From contig JAHLEZ010000006.1 of NCBI GenBank assembly GCA_020726505.1, positions 3,038,001 to 3,102,000 on the forward strand: a stretch of 64,000 nt of DNA. Direction: 5' to 3'. The stretch is from Leptodontidium sp. MPI-SDFR-AT-0119. Lineage: Eukaryota; Ascomycota; Leotiomycetes; Helotiales; Leptodontidiaceae. The position numbers were made by a program, and so were the translations under genes. Of the stretch, positions 1-10,590 are shown one piece after another; positions within the stretch are counted from its first letter, which is position 1; every line of letters begins with the position of its first letter. The notes beneath the pieces were generated by a model. That model was not told where the DNA came from. It was given only the letters and a program-made list of their open reading frames with translations, and did not search any database.

Positions 1-1846
1 TTTACATTAATATTCTCTGTCGTATAGTAAATCTTAAAGGCTAATCGCACTACTCCTTCTCTATAGACTCTGTGTAAATAAGCTGTATTAGACTCTCTAA
101 GTAGACTTAGCCTAGTAAGTAACCTCTTGCTCCACGACGGCCACCTCTTGGTCCCTGATATTAATCACCTTCGAACCCTCCTTATTAGAGAAGTCTATGA
201 TCAAGTTACTACAGCGCACCTTAGTACTAAGAAAACGATTTAAATACTCTCTTTTTAGTATTAATAGTATAAAATCACGTTTATAGTTCAGTAGTATTAC
301 TATAACTATTATATATGCCGACGAATTTAAGTCCCCCGGGATAAAAAGCCCGGATTCCTTTATCCTCTCCTTGTCTTGTCTTAACCTTAGGAATATATTA
401 TAGTAGAGTACTACTCCTTTACTAAAGACAAGTATAAATTCAATAACGTCCTTGTCTTTATTAATAAATTTAATAAATAGGCTGTTAGTATCCCCTACTA
501 AAAGACGACAAATACTCGGAAGCTAACCACGATATATATTTATTATATATATTATTACTTTGGCGCTCCCTTAATTATCACTTTTAATAGAGGTCCCTAG
601 TTTATCTCTAGGTTTTAGACTGTTCTTAGTAAGATTCTCGAAACTAAGAGATAGCTGTTTGTCGCTAACTACTTACAAATAAATAGTTAGACTAAAGTAT
701 ATAACTAATACTTACAGAGACGACTTCGACCCTTCGTTATATACTACTAAGACGATTAGTCAGAGTACCCCCCTATTATAGACTACGCTTAGATGTCCAT
801 CCCACACGATTCCCTAGGGGAATTCTCTTTATTTAAGGTAGTTTATAAATATATACTACGCACGGATTAAGACTAGAAAATTAACTTGCTAAACTTAGTT
901 ACCCCCGCTGACAAGTTAAACACTTAACAAGCTATTAACTATACTTAACACTATAAGAAAGCATAGGACATAGCTTGGTCGAACCTCACTGTGGCCTAAG
1001 CTAAGATAATTAGGTCCTATAACGCCTCTCGCCGCGATGTCGACTTTAATAAAGACAGCTTAGTCTGGCTTGACATGCGCTACTTTAAAACACTCCGTCT
1101 ATCTAAGAAGTTAGATATGCCGACTAATAAACTATTTAAAGTACTCGAGAAGGTAAGACACTTATACTGCCTGGAATTGCTAGCGAGTATAAAGGTTTAT
1201 AACGTCTTTTTAGCTAGTAAGCTACGTAAAGATCCTAATAATCCCTTACTAAGCCAAGTACAAGATGCCCCCCTATTAATTAATATTATAAGTAATAACA
1301 AGTAAGAACTAAAAGAGGTACTTACTTGCCGCAAAAAGGGCAAGACTTTATTCTACTACGTTACTTAGCTTAACTAAGACGTTAATTTAGACTAGTACGA
1401 CGCTTCTGACCTCAAGTATACGCCGCACAAAGTCAGGGATTTCTACCTTAGTTACCCCGAGTAAGTAGGACCCCCTATTAAGCTACTTAAATAGATTAAA
1501 GCATAAGAAGATAGTATTAATAACTACGATAACCTCGATAATGATAAGAAGATGAACTAACGCTTAAGGACGAGCTTTTTCCGGAGGGGGGGGGTAGTAT
1601 AACAACTGACGCTGCCTAGAGCCTTATTTTTACTAGCTCCACTTAGTACTGCCCGATCGGGACGTACTGAGATTACTATAGTACTAAATATGCCGGCCTC
1701 TTATATATAAACCTCTTCTTTTCTTACTTTCTTTCCTCTGTAATTGTAGATTCTAAGTTAATGCTTAGTATCGTCATATGTCTCTTGTATTGATATGTGA
1801 GGCGTCAGTTACACGTGATTGCCGTCTTTCTAGGGCAAGCGTCACA
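1..1846 (+). mobile_element. Ty3/gypsy element C1, 3' part with 3' LTR
   Basis: This is the 3' end of a gypsy-type LTR retrotransposon whose 5' part lies left of the window. The frame at 1075-1305 matches the post-integrase/chromodomain linker of fungal gypsy Pol (FKVLEKVRHLYCLELL, then SKLRKDPNNPL). The same segment occurs on - at 57810-58061 in element C2. A G-run polypurine tract (about 1583-1596) precedes the 3' LTR. The sequence after the LTR belongs to element A1, so C1 appears inserted in A1. Many in-frame stops and TpA enrichment indicate RIP, so no product is expected. Confidence 0.85.
1598..1846 (+). repeat. 3' LTR of gypsy C1 (249 bp)
   Basis: The LTR starts with a mutated terminus (tataacaactg, from tgtgacgactg) directly after the polypurine tract. 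It ends gcaagcgtcaca. It matches the reverse complement of 57223-57469 along its whole length, including the same TATATAWAA promoter-like stretch. Confidence 0.85.
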
Positions 1847-4550
1847 AGTATATCATTCTTTAAATATCGTGATATTTACGTAGATTATATAATTAAAGTC
1901 GACGTCGTCTTATAGCTTAAAGCGGAACTTATATAGAGTATCTGCGTATTTCTAGTAGTACTTGTGTATCTCTTTGGCCCTTAGTATAACTTCCGAGTCA
2001 TACTTATAGCTAGCTTAATCTAGTAAGTATTATAAACATCTTATTAAAGGGTATCCGAAACGCTTATAAAGTTAACGTATTTCTAGTTCGGTTAAGTAGT
2101 ATATATTTATCGTTCTAATAAAAGTATCTAGTAATTAACGATATTAATCTAAAAGTAGCTATAAATACTTATACTTCTATATAATTAAGTGCTTCTTGCC
2201 GCCTTAAATTAAGATATTACATAAGTTATTATATTACGCATTTAGTGCATTTAGTTATTATAAGTAAATTAGAAATAAGATATCTATGTCTACGATTTAA
2301 AAGTTTATTTCTTTAGCCAAGGTATTAACTGTGGCAACCCCTAAGGACGGCCGCGAACTGGCACCGAATATAATTCGGCTTTAGCCCGCTTAATTAGTAT
2401 TAAACTTAACATCTTAAATTCGCCGTAATACTCGTAATTAGTTAATTCCTCCCGTGTTTTTATTAGATACTTCTATGTTAATTAATAAACCTTGAAAAAA
2501 TCTGTTTATTTATTACGTTATATAAGCCTTATTAAGAGTAAGTCTCTTGATTTTACTTTCTAAGATATAAGTAGCCTTCTTTTCCTTAAGTTACCTTATA
2601 ACTTCCCGTGTATTATATTATACCTCACTTATTATAAATACGATCGTAAAGTTTGCGGTATTATTACTATCGTTGTCGTTAGAGCCTTTTAAAAAATCGT
2701 TAATATCTATTAAAGTGTCTAAATCCGTATCCTAATAACCTCCTAAATAGTATCCGGATATAATCCGGTTTTAGTCTAAATTAAGGTCGATCCCCTTAAT
2801 ATAAGTTAAGTAGCTCCTAAAAGTCTTATCTGTAGCTCTTACTCCTTCGGCCTTATGTGTAGCGAAGTATCTCGCCTTAGACGTTACTTACTTTTTATTT
2901 AAGTAGCGACTACTATAGTAATTTATCTTCTTATAAATAATATAGCCTATATAACTTAATATAAGTTAGAATTTGTCCCCACGCTTATTTCTACTTGAAA
3001 ATTTCATCTTACGATTAGAGTAATAAGCCGCCTTATTTACGATATAAGATTAGTGGCGATTTAGATTAGATTCGAAGTACTTGCCTACCCTCGATCCCGA
3101 GTCATAAGTTACTTTAACGCCGACAGCGAAGCGAAGACTATTTATTAACGTAAGGAAAGTAAGGGGTGCCTTAAATAAGGCTATTTTAAAGAGGAAGTTC
3201 CTTAATACTCCTTATACGAGCTTATTATAAAGCGTCTTATTGTTTCGTATATTGTGGTCCTTTAAGTTAAGTTAAATACTTTGTAATTCCTTAGCGAAGT
3301 TCTTTAATTAAGTTAACACTAGCTTTCTCTTTTAATAAGGCTTATTTTGAAATAACGAGAAAGTTAAACTAAACTACTAATTAAGGAACTTATTAGCTCT
3401 CTCCTTTGTCTTAAAGTATTCGCGAGTCGTCTTAATAAGCTTATTAAATAAGTACCTCTTATATTAGAGGTACTAATAGTAATACAAACTAGCCCTGTCT
3501 TGTAATATTAACAGAAAAGCTTAGTTTTAAACTTTAGTCTTAATTAATACTCTTTAATATAAGTCGGCGAAGATGTGAAGCTTCTTATTTAAGTAGTCCT
3601 TGTCTTTGTTATATTAGAGTTTCTTAGTGTATATCTTGATAAGGTTTACTAACGATTTTACTTAGTCTAAGGTTAATAAATTTATAATATATTATAATAG
3701 CCGAATCGGCTTTATATATAGTTTAGTAGTCTTAAGAACCTTAAATAATAATAATAACTTATCTCGTAAGTATATTACTAGCGTTAGTGTAGGATTTAGT
3801 AACACGTAGTCATTTAATCTCTATAAGTAAAGATTACTTAGGGGATCCTTTTTAAGAGTAAATAAGAACTTCTTCTTTAAGACTATAAGTGGGATTATAT
3901 TATATAAATTATTAGCCTTATTTTCTCTAATCAGGGAAATCCTAAGTAACTTTAATAGTTAAATCGTTTTTATAAGCTTCGTTCCTAATCTTTCTAAAGG
4001 AGTATCTTTCTTTATAAAATAAATAACTACCTTTAATTAATATTATAAAAACATCGGGGATTGATTTTATTAAAGTATTATTAGGATTAGTAGTAATAGG
4101 CAAGAGACTAATTCCTAGATGTAATTTAATATCGATTTGGGGTAGTTCTGAATTTACATTTTTATTTAATCCTTTAGTTACAAATTTTCCTTAGCTTATA
4201 TTGCCTTTACTAAAGCCTTTGCCGTCCTCGTCCCCCTTTGTCGTTATATAAATACACTAAAGGCTTTCAAGTCTTTCTTAAGGTATATGCGTTTTATGAC
4301 CTTAATTAATTTAAACTCTCTTATTATTTAACCCTTAAAATACTTTTAAAAGTCTTAGAAAAGGAATTCTCCTTTAATATAACTATTATAAAAGGACTTA
4401 CGGAACTTCTACGAGTATATTATTATATTTACTGTAAAAACTAGGCTAAGATTTAGTGTTTCTCTTAGTATAACCGTGTTGTGAAATATTTCTAGAGTCA
4501 ATTCTGGCTCTAGCGTATAGTCTAAAGTATCCGCTATTATATTAGATACA
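1847..4550 (-). mobile_element. Ty1/copia element A1, internal fragment
   Basis: A degraded retrotransposon fragment, colinear with A2 (27195-27984 joined to 34563-36483) but without the B insertion found there. A2 is copia-type because of its RNase H segment, so A1 is assigned by homology. The left edge is cut by the C1 LTR. The right edge switches at about 4550 from A sequence (tatattagataca) to B sequence without an LTR boundary. No open frame survives. Confidence 0.7.
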
Positions 4551-5178
4551 CTTATTTAGTTATTACTTAAGTAAGATAAGTGGGAAATTGAAGGTATCTT
4601 AGGCTCTAAGGTTATACGAAACAAGTTATTCTATTATATTAATTGGCTAAGCGCCGACGAAGACTTAAAGTAATATTTATACTTAAATATTATAATAGCT
4701 TCGTATATAATTAAATAGTTCTACTTAAAGTATCTTAATATCAAAGGCCTACTAAGAGCTCTCCTAAAATAATTAAAGGCTTATAACGTTAGTATTAACG
4801 ATTATAACGACTTAAAAGACAATATAATTATAGCTACAACTACGTAAACGCAATTTTTTAAGAAGGGGGGGGGTAATATTATAACCTATAATAAGCCTCG
4901 TATTTTAACCGACACTGGCTCGTAGTATCGCTAGTTATACGACGGCGCTAAGCCTAATAAGAAAGACTAAGTAGCGAGCATGCGACATATTAATGTAAAT
5001 GGCGCTCGACTACGCTAGGCCCTATTAGGAGGGTCCTTTATGTATTTATACTCGAGCTTCCTCTTATAAAAAGCTCTCCTTTTCTCCTTGTCTTTTCTTT
5101 TCGATTCTAAGTGTAGCTTTAGGCCTAAATACAAAGCTAGAGTTAACTCGCCGTATCAACCTCTTGCCAGCCGTAACA
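4551..5178 (+). mobile_element. Ty3/gypsy element B1, 3' fragment with LTR
   Basis: This is the end of a gypsy element: the Pol C-terminus/chromodomain region, a G-run polypurine tract (about 4864-4873), then the 3' LTR. It is the reverse complement of 28285-28600 in B3. It joins A1 at about 4550 inside B's internal region, so the 5' part of B1 is missing. The cause is a deletion or ectopic recombination rather than normal insertion. Confidence 0.75.
4877..5178 (+). repeat. B-family LTR (302 bp)
   Basis: Runs from tattataacc (RIP-mutated tgttacgacc) to agccgtaaca. It matches in reverse complement the 300-bp LTRs at 27985-28284 and 34258-34557. The following sequence (gcgtggggg...) is not repeated elsewhere in the window. 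Confidence 0.85.
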
Positions 5179-5711
5179 GCGTGGGGGTCCTTAGCTGATA
5201 TCGTAATTATCTATGCTATGTGCTTCTTAACTAAACTAGCTACTGTGCTAATTTGGTCGATCCTGCTAGTTAATAAAGCTAAAGAACGATCTAGATAATT
5301 CTATTGACCGGCTTTTAGGATTAGAAACAGCTGTAATAGTATCCATTTACGCCGACGTATTATACAATGTAGCTTTAAGTAGTACTACTAATTATTTCGG
5401 CCAATAAGAAACATAATCTAGTAAGCTTATTTAATTGCTTTAACTTTATTTATAAACACAAACTTTAACTAATTATTCTAGGTAATATATGTTTATTAAT
5501 AGAAAAAAAGTATAAACACTAATTATAAGGAGCTTTATATATAGAATCCAAATCTAAGAGGTTAGTAACGATTCTTATTTAAAATTTAAATGGTCACTTA
5601 TTTAAATTTCACAGCCAATTAACAGAATTTGTGACTAGATACTACATACGACGTATATAGTACTGGGTATAATGATGCATGCTTCAGTAAATTTCAAGCA
5701 GTTGGAATAAT
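5179..5711. other. AT-rich spacer between retrotransposon and gene island
   Basis: No open frame or recognisable repeat. Base composition changes gradually from AT-rich to balanced toward 5650, where the first host gene ends. Confidence 0.5.
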
Positions 5712-6311
5712 CTACATACCTGCTTGAACAATCTCTGCATCTGTGTGGGTGGTCATGGTTTGAGGCTCAGGATTCTGGTGGCGCTTCAGCCATTTCCTGC
5801 CGTTGCCAACTTGGTACTCTAGACGACGAGTACCAATCACACCATTCTTTCCCTTCCGAGCTTTATGGGTATACGGCGGAACTACAATTCCTTGATGTAG
5901 CCGATAGTCGTGCGGTTTGTTTGGATTCACTCCCTCGATGGGCCTTTCGAGAAGAAAAACTGGTCGCTCTTTTCTGTCCGGATTAGTTTCCTGCAGTTTA
6001 AAGTCCGTGAGTGTTCGAATTTGATTTTTTTTATGCTATGGCACAGGAAATTGTCCTTTCTGAGTAAGGGCGTGTGGAGATTCGTCGCGGTTCAAGCGGT
6101 GATGATTGAAGTCTTCCGATTGCTGGTCGTAGGAACCGCGAAAGTCGTTCTGGTGATTAGCCAAAGAAGTTTTTGACGGCTGGTAGCTAAGAAGAGAGTG
6201 GACTGGAGAGGCTGGAGAGGCTGAATAGCCATTGCCATAGGAGTTGTAATCAGGGCGGTGGAGAGATTCGCAGGAAGAGTTGTCAGATTCGTAGAAAGAC
6301 ATCGGAGACAT
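5712..6311 (-). CDS. small hypothetical fungal protein, two exons
   Basis: I do not recognise a family. Exon 1 starts at the ATG at 6311 and runs to 6045 (89 codons). It is rich in Ser, Tyr, Asn, His and Pro (MSPMSFYESDNSSCESLHRP at the start). A 54-nt intron (6044-5991) with a weak donor (gtgcca) and a good acceptor (ctgcag) would join in frame to exon 2, which begins ETNPDRKERPVFLLERP and contains a basic segment (HKARKGKNGVIGTRRLEYQ). Exon 2 ends at a stop at 5712, but a good GTATGT donor lies at 5719. The true 3' end may therefore have been lost where repeat DNA begins. Predicted product is about 181 aa with no signal peptide or membrane helix; probably a low-complexity regulatory or structural protein. 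Composition and balanced codon use support a real gene; the intron is inferred. Confidence 0.45.
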
Positions 6312-7559
6312 TGCGAATCGTGAGGCTTCGGATCTGAAAAGAATGACAGTATGAGTTCGGCGAAGTTGAATAAAGAGAATGAAGTGCTCCCGGCCTGTTA
6401 ATTAGTGGCACTTTTGCGAGGGCATGTAGTAAATCTGCCTCTCGCCAAGACCGCATGGGGTTGTAGGCTACAGGTAGACAGACAGGCCGGGATTTAAAGC
6501 ACGACCTCGAAAATCACGCAAGCCTAAGAAAGTGCAAAAGAAGGAGAGCGTGTCCGTGATTCAGCCCGACGAGCATCTTGTTAGTCGAGAGAGCGCCGAG
6601 GTTGACATACCGCCAAAGGTCGCGTCAGCATGCACTGCAGAGCCACAAAGGCTGAGAGCTAGGCTGCGTAAGTTATGCCTTATCGATAGTGGTTCTTGGC
6701 GTTGTATGATTCGTTATGTCTGCTTGCACAACCTTTCTTTCTCGTCCGTCCGATTGGTGTGGCTTCGTCAAGGCCTTCTCTGTGCTGATTGCCTGCTAGG
6801 CTAAACTCCAATCGTCTTCTAGCGCTTCTGTCTCTGTGTGCATATCGGTTGAAGGAAAATCATCAGCTGTGGTCGCGCTGTGTGCTGGCGCGACTGAAAG
6901 GTTGTGGGACTTTACTGCGAGACTTAGTCAACGCTTCTTGTAGATGGCAGACATTGCATTCAGAAGGTCTATACTAGATATCTTGTTAAATTGCCGTTCC
7001 AAGCATTATCCGAGCACGTTGGCGCTGGTCGCGCGTTCTTTCACCATCGATTAGGACCCCAGCTTTAGTTTCTGTTCTAGCACGTAGGGATAATTTTGGA
7101 CTAGATAACTGCGTCCGTAGGAAAGAGATGGCATTGCTTAGCTACAAGCCTGATAGCCAGAGGCCGTCATCAGAGATTAGATAAAATAACTTTACAGTAC
7201 TGTACTGTACATTGTAAATTATTGTTCAAAGTTTCTCACCCTGACCGATCCTTGATCGCTTGAATCCGAGGTACCAACCAATGTGGCGACGTCGCATGAC
7301 ACGAACACACACGGCCGCTATAGAGCTGACAATAACTGCTTAGCGCGGGGGAATAGTTCAGAAACCCAGATCAGACCGTTCTATGAGTTCGAAAGGCGAA
7401 ACGAGCTCGATGGTGGTGCTGTGACGGAGCGTTGCCGTTTCGCGATGAAAAGAGGCTCTCCGCAAATTAGGGGAGCAGCGACGATGCGAATGTAATTTTC
7501 TAGGTAGCTGATGTTAAAAGTCTTCAGTAGCGGCCGCAACACGCGACTGATATTTAAGG
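6312..7559. other. intergenic region of the left gene island
   Basis: Balanced base composition. Only short overlapping frames with no coding character on either strand. Contains a short gtactgtactgtac direct repeat near 7195-7210. It probably holds the promoter of the - gene to its left. Nothing else could be supported. Confidence 0.4.
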
Positions 7560-7561
7560 TA

Positions 7562-8033
7562 CAGTGGGTGGCCACAAGTCTGTCCGATTGGGCGGTTTTA
7601 CACCAAAACGCCTATGTTACCCTGGTCAGTTTTAACTAGACAGCGTTCTTAGATTTACCGCAGATTCTTGGATTAAAGCTATATTTACTAAATGCACACT
7701 TCTACCTACTTGGAATTTTGTATTTTATCCCTTTTCAGGCTATAAAACCAAATAATAGCGAGCACTTTTACAACTTCGCGAATTTACTATGTAAATAAGC
7801 GAGAAAATCGAGAAAATCAAAAAGTGAAAATTAATAAGTTATATGATACGTAGAAATAAGCCTCTAAGAGAGCTCTATTTAAGTATATGTAATAAGAAGT
7901 AATTATTAATCGTGCGCTGAAAGGATTATTATTTTATTTTAAGAGGCGCTAGATTTTCTAAGAATTAGAGTAAGCGTTTTAGCCTTTTTTGGTGTGATTT
8001 TCGCGAGTCGGACAGACTTGTGGCCACTCATTG
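7562..8033. mobile_element. MITE-like element with TIRs and TA target duplication
   Basis: A 472-bp element bounded by TA (7560-7561 and 8034-8035). Left terminus CAGTGGGTGGCCACAAGTCT continues to GTCCGA. The right terminus, read in reverse complement, is CAATGAGTGGCCACAAGTCT followed by GTCCGA, so 24 of the outer 26 positions agree. A second matching block (acaccaaaa / ttttggtgt) lies just inside. The interior is AT-rich and has no transposase frame. TA duplication and a CA-start terminus fit a non-autonomous Tc1/mariner (pogo/Fot-like) element. Confidence 0.8.
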
Positions 8034-8451
8034 TACCTATGGTTTGACTCGCTACGGGGTGCGTCTCTCCACACAAGGAGAGATGTTAAAAACCTTGGAA
8101 AAATATTCCACCACACCTCTCAGCCGTGTACCGTCGCTAGCGAAATCGGCTTCCGCCTTGAATACTTCTGAAATTTTTAACAAGTAACATTGCCAAGACG
8201 CTTGTGCCAACGCTAGAGTAGTAAAGTGACCTCACCCGTTTTTGCGCGATTTTATCTTGATGCACAAATCCAGCCTCTGGGAAGGCTGTGCAGATGTGCT
8301 TTCTTTTTTTCAGCTATGTCTCAACGCCAAAGATGCCCGACTCAGCCCCAGCCTTGCAATACAAGAACCCCAGATGCCTCCCATACACTAGGGCACTCGT
8401 CCCAGCTAAGCATTGTCAAAAATTGCACATAGAACAACTGCAACTAGAGCA

Positions 8452-9239
8452 ATGATTCTCGATACTTTGATACATACTAGATATTATGTTCTCATTATCC
8501 TCTTGGCCTTTAGCAACTTCGCACTCGCGCAAAATGGGGCCTACACAATCTTCAACACCCCAAGCTACGCCCAGCAACAAACCTGCCTCCAAAACTGCTT
8601 CATGAACTACGGGGACAACGATTCTAAACTCCCCGGCTACCTCGGCTGTGCATGGGACGGGTCCAAGTTCCTCGACGCATGCGTTTGCAGAGCAGATCTC
8701 GCACAATCGGCCTCAGCCTTCCTCACCAAGTGCGTGAGTTCGGCATGTAGCTTGTACCCCGCGGATGTCCCAAGTGCAATTTCGCTTTATAATAGTTATT
8801 GCAGCACTCCAGGTGGGAATATAGCGACGACGACGCTGGGTGGAGCGAGTACTGCACCGACAGTTGTGGTAATTACGACGGTGTTCAGTACTGGGAATTC
8901 TGTGACACAGAGCGGAAGTGAGTCGAGATCCGTTGCCCTCGTTGGCGGCTTGGTCGCGTTGATTTTCTCATTGTGGGAATTGTAAGCCGGATCTAGCGCT
9001 TATGGATGTGCGGCTTTACAGACGTCCCTCCGCAGAGTCCGACGACGATATACTCGACGAAGACGTTGAACGCGAGTGGTAACACGGTGGGGGCGAATGC
9101 AGGAACTTCAGGAGGAGCTGGTGGTCTGAGTAGGTCTGACAAAATTGCACTCGGGGTGGGTTTGAGCGTTCCACTGTTGGCGTTAATAGTCTCGTTATGG
9201 AAGTGTTTGCGAAAACGGAGATCAGACTGGGGAGGTTGA
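8452..9239 (+). CDS. CFEM-like cysteine-rich surface protein, two exons
   Basis: Exon 1 is 8452-8917 and exon 2 is 9022-9239, giving 227 aa. The intron has a GTGAGT donor and a TTTACAG acceptor. The start is the ATG at 8452, just before a signal peptide (about residues 1-26, ending FALA). Eight cysteines follow at 45, 49, 66, 77, 79, 94, 99 and 117, with the C-x3-C and C-x-C spacing of fungal CFEM domains. The usual Asp after the C-x-C is not obvious. A Ser/Thr/Gly-rich stalk (about 120-196) leads to one transmembrane helix (197-215) and a basic tail (KCLRKRRSD). CFEM proteins of this type sit at the cell surface in adhesion, haem capture or signalling. If the intron is retained, the frame ends at 8985 with a different hydrophobic C-terminus that looks like a GPI signal. 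Confidence 0.75.
8918..9021 (+). other. intron of the CFEM-like gene, with coding potential
   Basis: A 104-nt intron from gtgagt to tttacag. Read through in frame it encodes a 22-residue tail containing VALVGGLVALIFSLWEL and a stop at 8983-8985. This resembles a GPI-attachment signal. A second possible donor (gtaagc, 8982) does not keep exon 2 in the membrane-helix frame. Confidence 0.6.
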
Positions 9240-9442
9240 CAATTACGACTTGATTAATATACCGGTAATTGTGTATCAAGTATCTGCACCTGAGTTATCA
9301 CTGAACCAAAACCGCTTGTGAGGTATACCTAAATATGCCGTCCGTCTACAGTATACCAGATCGCGGACAGACAAAATAGTTGTTTCGAATAAGGCCGGCT
9401 ACAGAGATGCAGAGATAAAAGCAGCTAGCCAGAATCATTCTA

Positions 9443-9657
9443 ATGTGAGCCCAAGGGTCTTGGCAAGCCTGCCTACCGAAATTTTCAAAAGCATTTCAAG
9501 GCGGAAGCCGATTTCGCTAGCGACTGTAAATAGCTGTTGCCGGCATGTCCAGCAGAGGAGGTCGAGGTACATATGCAAAATCCAAATCCAAATCGATAAG
9601 TGGCGGCTTCTTTTTCACATTTTTCACAATACGAACAGGTCGAAAATTGCATTCTAG
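9443..9657 (+). pseudogene. possible F-box fragment
   Basis: The frame reads LASLPTEIFKSIS, then PISLATVNSCCRHVQ. This resembles the first helices of an F-box (LPxEI, then a Leu/Cys pattern). The rest is not recognisable, the frame stops at 9657, and the upstream ATG (9443) is in another frame. It may be a broken F-box gene or a chance match. Confidence 0.25.
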
Positions 9658-10167
9658 TCTAGAAACTAACCGTCTGAATAAGGTCTGCGCCGAAGTAGTA
9701 ATTCGAACAGATGTACGAGCTTGATGTCACGCTCCTCCTAGGTCCCAGCCCGTGGAAAGAGGCCCAGCTCTAATTTTGGCGGGCCTGCTAAAAATAGTTT
9801 GTCTGGGAATCAGAAATAGGTCGAATAAGTTCTTCAAAGGGCCAGATCTCTTTAGTAGCTATAACCTTAACCCGCTAATTTATACCGTGCTAGTTATTAT
9901 AACTTTTCCACTTTAAGGTGACGTTAGCCTCGGTTCCTAATACTAACGTTATATAACTAAGCTTACCAGTGATCTTTAAGAAGTTAAGCCATAGCTTAGG
10001 ATTAGATCCTTAAATAGCATAATTAGAGCGGCCGACTTCTGGGTATATCGCAATTGCCTCGATATAACCCTAAGAAAGTCCCCTGGCTATATAGGGACGA
10101 CTAGGCACAAGGCGACGACTATCCTCGAGGTAGGAGCCCCACCGAGCTTTCACTTTCCATTGGGTGG
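9658..10167. other. transition from gene island to repeats
   Basis: No coding frame. The sequence turns AT-rich with many TpA steps around 9850-10020. It is probably unidentified decayed repeat DNA flanking the piggyBac relic. Confidence 0.35.
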
Positions 10168-10250
10168 ACCTTTATCCCCTTAAGTGCCAGAAACGTATGG
10201 ATTTAGGCGTAGGCGCTGAGTTGCCCCGCATTACAGGGCCCGTGCGCTAA

Positions 10251-10512
10251 CGAGCCTACCGCCCAAAGTCCGTGTTTTTAGCGACCTTTTCAGGCTTTGC
10301 CACAAACAAGTCATCGAATTCATGATAATACTATTCAACATCCACAAACTAATTAGTCTTTAAACTCGTACTAATAGTGAGAATCTAGCTTAGGTCGAGT
10401 ATGCCATAATTGATTTCTTAATTTATAAATAATTAAATCCCGATTCAATTTGCTTGAGGCTTGATTTGTTAGCGAGATGCCCCAAAAACACGGACTTTGG
10501 GCGGTAGGCTCG
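10251..10512. mobile_element. small inverted-repeat element (MITE-like) inside piggyBac
   Basis: Both ends carry a near-perfect inverted repeat of about 30 bp, beginning CGAGCCTACCGCCCAAAGTC and continuing CGTGTTTTT (10251-10279 versus 10483-10511). The 200-bp interior is AT-rich with no frame. It lies in the 5' non-coding part of the piggyBac relic. The TSD is not clear. Confidence 0.6.
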
Positions 10513-10590
10513 TAAGGCGGGGGATCATAACAATAACATCAACAAAGCCTATTTTCCCACTTTAATCTTCAAATAATTGATGCACTCACA

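Noticed and set aside
6532..6977. Two overlapping + frames in the left gene island
   Set aside because: Cys/Arg-rich random-looking translation, no splice structure or domain.
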